Assembly (NCBI GenBank): GCA_017307505.1
Contig: JAFKEE010000039.1
Span: 1-64,000 of the forward strand
DNA length: 64,000 bases
Origin: Acidobacteriota bacterium
GTDB taxonomy: Bacteria; Acidobacteriota; Terriglobia; Bryobacterales; Bryobacteraceae
Direction of reading: 5' to 3'
This document shows, piece by piece, positions 60,891 through 64,000 of this stretch. Made by a program: the position numbers and the translations under genes. Below the pieces are notes generated by a model. It saw only the letters and a list, made by a program, of their open reading frames with translations. It was not told where the DNA came from and ran no database searches. Position 1 is the stretch's first letter, and the number at the start of each line of letters is the position of its first letter.

Positions 60891-61328
60891 TCAGTCGCCC
60901 GAGTAGCCCACCCCAGGCCGGCCGAGTCCCATCTCTTCGCCGGCCTGCTCCCCTTTCGGGTACACAAACCGCCGGCTCGCCGGACGTGTCCGGTAGGAAA
61001 TCACCAGCGCGCCCAAGGTCACCAGTGGCTCCAGCGCCATCCACCCGTCACCCGACTGGAGGTGCGACCAGCACGCGCTCAGCACCACAATCGAGAACGC
61101 CACATACGCCCACTCCTTCCACTTCACCAATCCCGGAGCCAGCAGCACGCAAACCCCAACCAGCTTCCCCAGGCCCAGCAGGTCGGAAAAATAGGGCGGG
61201 TAGCCGAGGTGCGCCAGCGCCTTCATCATGGGGGCGGCTCTCGTAATCGCCATCCCGCCTGAAATCGTCATGATGAATGCCACAAAGCCGGTCGCGATCC
61301 AATACGTCCTCCGCTGGTTCTTCCGCAT
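60891..61328 (-). CDS. DoxX family membrane protein
   Basis: 145 residues from ATG at 61328. Four membrane helices are visible (YWIATGFVAFIMTISGGMA, YFSDLLGLGKLVGVCVLLAPG, EWAYVAFSIVVLSACWSHL, MALEPLVTLGALVISY), and the GKLVGVCVLLAPGLVKWKEWAY stretch is typical of the DoxX/SURF4-like family. The role in bacteria is not well defined; some act in redox or quinone-linked processes. It is divergent from the GNAT gene by 95 bases. The 166 bases before its 3' neighbour show nothing clear. Confidence 0.82.
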   Translation of the reverse strand: MRKNQRRTYWIATGFVAFIMTISGGMAITRAAPMMKALAHLGYPPYFSDLLGLGKLVGVCVLLAPGLVKWKEWAYVAFSIVVLSACWSHLQSGDGWMALEPLVTLGALVISYRTRPASRRFVYPKGEQAGEEMGLGRPGVGYSGD

Positions 61329-61423
61329 ATTCCGTCCTTCCTTGCGTCGATCTCTACAAGACAGGACCATGCAAGCCTGGCGGCTGTGACATACCCCGCC
61401 GTTCATGCCCGATAATACGTAGG

Positions 61424-61822
61424 ATGGAGTACCGCACCGATAGGCGCCTCACCCCCGACGAGTACATCGAACTGCTCAACGCCTCCACTCTCGGAGAACG
61501 GCGGCCCGTCGCCAATCGGGACACAATCCAGCAGATGCTCGACCACGCCAATCTCCTCGTTACCGCGTGGGACGGCGACACCCTCGCCGGGGCCGCCCGC
61601 TGCTTCACTGACTTCGCTTACGTCACTTACTGCAGCGACCTCTGTGTCCGCAAATCCATCCAGCGCCAGGGCATCGGCAAGGAACTCCTTCGCAAGGTTC
61701 AGGAAGCTGCTCCCTGTCGCATCGTCCTCCTCGCCGCCCCGAAGGCGGTCGACTACTACCCCCGCATCGGCTTCACGCAGCATAACTCCGCCTGGCTGCT
61801 CGATCCGGGAGGCCTTCGCTAG
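61424..61822 (+). CDS. GNAT family N-acetyltransferase
   Basis: 132 residues from ATG at 61424. The acetyl-CoA loop is in CVRKSIQRQGIGKELLRKV (Q/RxxGxG), preceded by the strand YVTYCSDLCV and followed by IVLLAAPKAVDYYPRIGF, the usual order of the GNAT fold. The substrate is not predictable. The next gene begins one base after its stop and is likely co-transcribed. Confidence 0.88.
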   Translation: MEYRTDRRLTPDEYIELLNASTLGERRPVANRDTIQQMLDHANLLVTAWDGDTLAGAARCFTDFAYVTYCSDLCVRKSIQRQGIGKELLRKVQEAAPCRIVLLAAPKAVDYYPRIGFTQHNSAWLLDPGGLR

Positions 61823-61823
61823 C

Positions 61824-62111
61824 ATGGGTTTCGCCCTTTGGATTGAGGAGAATCAGGCAGTAGCTCAGGGCACGCACGAATACCGCCCCATGGGTGCTGC
61901 GGTCATTGCGGCCGGCTGCGTCTTCACCGCCCGCGACTTCAACCGCCGCCGTCGCGCCCCCAATCGCTACGACCCGCGCTTCGTCGGCCTCTTCGCCTCT
62001 CTCGGCGAGATGAACGACTGGTTGAAGAAACGAGCCCGTCGCCAGGGCCGGTCCCAGCACTTCAGAGTCGAGGTAAAGAGGACAACGCCTCTTTCCATCC
62101 CTCCGTTTTAA
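61824..62111 (+). CDS. Small basic protein, unknown
   Basis: 95 residues from the ATG at 61824, directly after the GNAT stop. The sequence is rich in Arg (FNRRRRAPNRYDPR, KKRARRQGR) with a possible hydrophobic stretch GAAVIAAGCVFTA; no known motif was recognised. A membrane or nucleic-acid-associated role cannot be excluded. Coding is likely from its position, but the reading frame is not confirmed. Confidence 0.45.
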   Translation: MGFALWIEENQAVAQGTHEYRPMGAAVIAAGCVFTARDFNRRRRAPNRYDPRFVGLFASLGEMNDWLKKRARRQGRSQHFRVEVKRTTPLSIPPF

Positions 62112-62301
62112 GGACCCCTCGCGAACTGGCCAGTTCAGAAGATTTCTGCCTTGTTGTCAACACATGGAGAAGATGTCTGCGCGCGCGGGGCTAAACTTGT
62201 CCTCGAGAGCAGGCTGAAATGCCTGCTCTGGTTCTTTGAAAACTTAATTCTGTTGCTGAATCCCGCGGCTCGGCCGCATCCGGCGGGTGAATGGCGATGT
62301 C

Positions 62302-62479
62302 GAGATTTTGAGGGATCAAACCCATTCGGGGTGCGCCTCGCGGGCGGTCAAGGGGACCCCATCACGATTTTTGAGGGAACAAACCCACTTGCCCGGCGGT
62401 CGTCCGGCACATTGCGCCGGCTTCATCCGGAGCTTTGCGTGGTGAACTTCCTCCAATTCTGAGCGATCAAACCCATTTA
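62302..62479. repeat. Three imperfect copies of TTTTGAGGGATCAAACCCA-type repeat
   Basis: The 392-base gap between 62112 and 62503 holds no convincing gene. It contains three related units: 62302-62326 (GATTTTGAGGGATCAAACCC core), 62364-62390 (GATTTTTGAGGGAACAAACC core) and 62455-62479 (ATTCTGAGCGATCAAACCCA core). Each core has GGG-ATCAAA-CCC or a variant, so a short hairpin is possible. Unit spacing is about 63 and 88 bases. The last unit lies just upstream of the YoaK-like gene. No terminal repeats or transposase are seen. Confidence 0.65.
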
Positions 62480-62503
62480 AGCCGGGAGAGCTATCCTGAA
62501 AAC

Positions 62504-63262
62504 ATGGGGCAAGGCGCTACGGCGCAGGGGATCCAGCCGGATCAGCCCACCGGCAGCCAACTGGGCAGTGGTAGCGGAGTCTGGGGCAATGCTGCTCACA
62601 ACTCCCTGTTCGTCGCGCTCCTGCTGGCGGCTTCGGGCGGATTTCTCGACGCATTCACCTATTTTGGTCATGGCCATGTCTTTGCCAATGCCATGACCGG
62701 CAATGTCGTCCTCCTCGGCATCAATGCCGCGGCGGGCGAGACACGGCAGGCTCTCAGTCACCTGTGGCCAATTCTGGCCTTTCTCCTCGGGGTCGCCGTT
62801 GCCAGGGCCTTGCGTTTGCCGAGACTCAGCCGTTTCGTGCAGGATCCCTCCCTGCCCGCTCTGAGCCTGGAGATCCTGTTCCTCTGCGGAGCCGGCTGGC
62901 TTCCGAGCAGTTTTCCCAGCCAACCCCTGGTGCTGGCTATCTCTTTCGTCGCCGCGCTACAAAGCTCCACCTTCCCGCGGGTGGAAAAGTGGGCTTACAA
63001 CTCGACAATGACCACCGGCAATCTGCGCCAGTTCGGCGAGGCGGCGTTCGCGGCCCTGGTCAACCGGCCCGATCCGGAAAGCAGCCGCAAGGCGAAGCTT
63101 CTGGCTGCGGTTTGCCTCGCGTTCACCGTCGGCGCCGTAGCCGGCGCGGGCGTGACCTCGGCGCTGCACAACCGGGCGTTGGCCGTTTGTGCCCTGCTGT
63201 TGTTCTGTGCGTGGGTCCCGCTGGTCAGGTCAGACCGCCGTCTGCGGAACTCCGGCGGCTAG
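62504..63262 (+). CDS. YoaK family (DUF1275) membrane protein
   Basis: 252 residues from the ATG at 62504; a more upstream start would run through the repeat. The DUF1275 pattern is clear: ALLLAASGGFLDAFTYFGHGHVFANAMTGNVVLLG at the N-terminus and AALQSSTFPRVEKWAYNSTMTTGNLRQ later. About six membrane helices are present. The family has no firm function, but transport or small-solute export is often suggested. Its stop overlaps the next gene's stop by four bases in convergent orientation. Confidence 0.85.
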   Translation: MGQGATAQGIQPDQPTGSQLGSGSGVWGNAAHNSLFVALLLAASGGFLDAFTYFGHGHVFANAMTGNVVLLGINAAAGETRQALSHLWPILAFLLGVAVARALRLPRLSRFVQDPSLPALSLEILFLCGAGWLPSSFPSQPLVLAISFVAALQSSTFPRVEKWAYNSTMTTGNLRQFGEAAFAALVNRPDPESSRKAKLLAAVCLAFTVGAVAGAGVTSALHNRALAVCALLLFCAWVPLVRSDRRLRNSGG

Positions 63263-64000
63263 TTCGTATCCTTGCGCTGATAAGGGGTCTGGCGGTACTT
63301 GGCAGCCTCTTCCTGTGCACCCTGTGTATTGTCCTTGGTGCGAATGGCGAGCGTGTACTCATTCACCGCCCGTTCCCGCTGCTGCGTCACATCGAAGATC
63401 TTACCCATGTTGATGTGGCTCCAGACCTCGGTCCACTTGGGTTCATTGTCGCCATTCAGCGCTTCGCGGAACTCGTTCACAGCCGACTGGTAGTTGCCCT
63501 GGAGGAAGAACACTTCCCCTACGCGGTAATGCGCCAGGGAACTCGTCTTCATCACTTCCAGAGCCTTCTGGTACTCGCGCAGCGCCTCGTTGTATTCCGA
63601 GATCTCCACGAACTGTTCGCCCCGCCGGATCGCCACCGCCACCCGCATCGCCGGGCTGAGCCGCAGCATGCGCCCATTCGGGTCGATGATCACCTTACGC
63701 GGCTTGCCGAAGGTGTCCACGGAAAAATCCGTCGTCGGCCCCACCACATCCACGCGTTTGTCTTCCGGATTCCCTTCCGTCTCAATCCGCAGTTCCACCG
63801 GCATCCGGAACGTATCCAGGTCCTGCGTGATCTTGCCCATTACCCGGAACCCCTTCTGGGTCCGGTAGATGGTGTAGTCCATCTTGAACTCGGGCGCGCC
63901 GGTCGACTCCAGCCATTGAATAAAGAATCCCTGCAGGTTCTGCCCGCCGGCCGCCTCGGCCACCTTCCGGAAATCGTCGGTCGAGATCGGCTTGTTGGTG
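63259..64000 (-). CDS. C-terminal part of M1-family aminopeptidase with TPR extension, 5' end beyond the window
   Basis: The frame is open to the right edge. At the edge it reads TNKPISTDDFRKVAEAAGGQNLQGFFIQWLESTGAPEF, the C-terminal helical end of an M1 (gluzincin) peptidase; the zinc site HExxH lies outside. After a beta region (MDYTIYRTQKGFRVMGKI, VDVVGPTTDFSVDTFG) come TPR-like repeats (YNEALREYQKALEVMKTSSLAHYRVGEVFFLQGNYQSAVNEFREAL). The GTG near 63963 should not be taken as the true start. Such peptidase-TPR fusions occur in Acidobacteria. Probably a periplasmic or secreted peptidase. Confidence 0.8.
   Translation of the reverse strand, partial: TNKPISTDDFRKVAEAAGGQNLQGFFIQWLESTGAPEFKMDYTIYRTQKGFRVMGKITQDLDTFRMPVELRIETEGNPEDKRVDVVGPTTDFSVDTFGKPRKVIIDPNGRMLRLSPAMRVAVAIRRGEQFVEISEYNEALREYQKALEVMKTSSLAHYRVGEVFFLQGNYQSAVNEFREALNGDNEPKWTEVWSHINMGKIFDVTQQRERAVNEYTLAIRTKDNTQGAQEEAAKYRQTPYQRKDTN

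Noticed and set aside
62151-62462. 103-codon open frame in the repeat-bearing gap
   Set aside because: Its apparent repeated peptides (DFEGSNP, IFEGTNP) come from the DNA repeat units. There is no ribosome-binding site and no family match, so it is not called.
62302-62479. CRISPR array
   Set aside because: Only three imperfect units with uneven spacing and no cas genes in the window.
63259-63963. Complete 234-residue TPR protein starting at the GTG near 63963
   Set aside because: The frame stays open to the window edge and the upstream codons encode conserved M1 peptidase sequence, so this is the tail of a longer gene.

Overview
This 64 kb, GC-rich window looks like a chromosomal segment of an Acidobacteriota species, most likely from the Bryobacterales/Solibacter-Paludibaculum group. 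That placement is inferred from family content: an Oar-like TonB-dependent receptor with a carboxypeptidase-regulatory N-terminus, CadC-like winged-helix regulators with beta-propeller sensors, a secreted protein with a TIG/TIGR03437-like C-terminus, an NHL-repeat secreted protein, and several GH29 and GH106 glycosidases. No rRNA, tRNA, CRISPR array, integrase, transposase or phage gene was seen. It reads as host chromosome, dense in genes, with short intergenic gaps and many 4-base ATGA overlaps.

Layout. 1-2461: end of the histidine degradation locus (hutI, ftcD). 2465-8899: secreted propeller proteins (Ycf48-like, sialidase-like), a small membrane protein with a strong promoter, a Tat-exported FAD oxidoreductase, hpt, a periplasmic protein and rsfS. 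8909-15343: a minus-strand operon with a Gld-type ABC transporter (ATPase, permease, GldG-like protein, DUF4340) joined by ATGA overlaps to pncB and pncA, the two NAD salvage enzymes. 15386-27697: an HpaI-type aldolase, then a glycan-use region with a membrane-anchored winged-helix regulator, a GH29 fucosidase, a CadC-like regulator, a GH106 enzyme and a TonB-dependent receptor. 27799-36898: fabI, a TIG-domain protein, a broken epimerase gene, an ECF sigma/anti-sigma/Spy-like operon, a half-size TauE protein, a glycosyltransferase and a NarL-type two-component system. 37081-42959: a tripartite heavy-metal-type RND efflux operon ending in an overlapping DUF190 gene. 42970-46466: a LiaF-like lipoprotein, a second GH29 enzyme and trxB. 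46565-54636: a tight six-gene minus-strand operon encoding four alkaline-phosphatase-superfamily enzymes, a three-helix membrane protein and a ribbon-helix-helix protein. 54772-64000: a second GH106 enzyme, the NHL protein, DoxX, GNAT, a small unknown protein, a repeat-bearing gap, a YoaK-like protein and the end of an M1 aminopeptidase with C-terminal TPRs.

The best candidate for an undescribed system is the 46565-54636 operon. Its two sulfatase-fold members have Thr where sulfatases need Cys or Ser, its two nucleotide-pyrophosphatase-like members are tandem paralogues, and three of its proteins are predicted to be membrane-associated in addition to one soluble enzyme. A near-perfect palindrome centred on GGTATACC lies between it and the divergent GH106 gene. 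The second candidate is the coupling of the Gld-type transporter to NAD salvage behind a good promoter and a leader hairpin.
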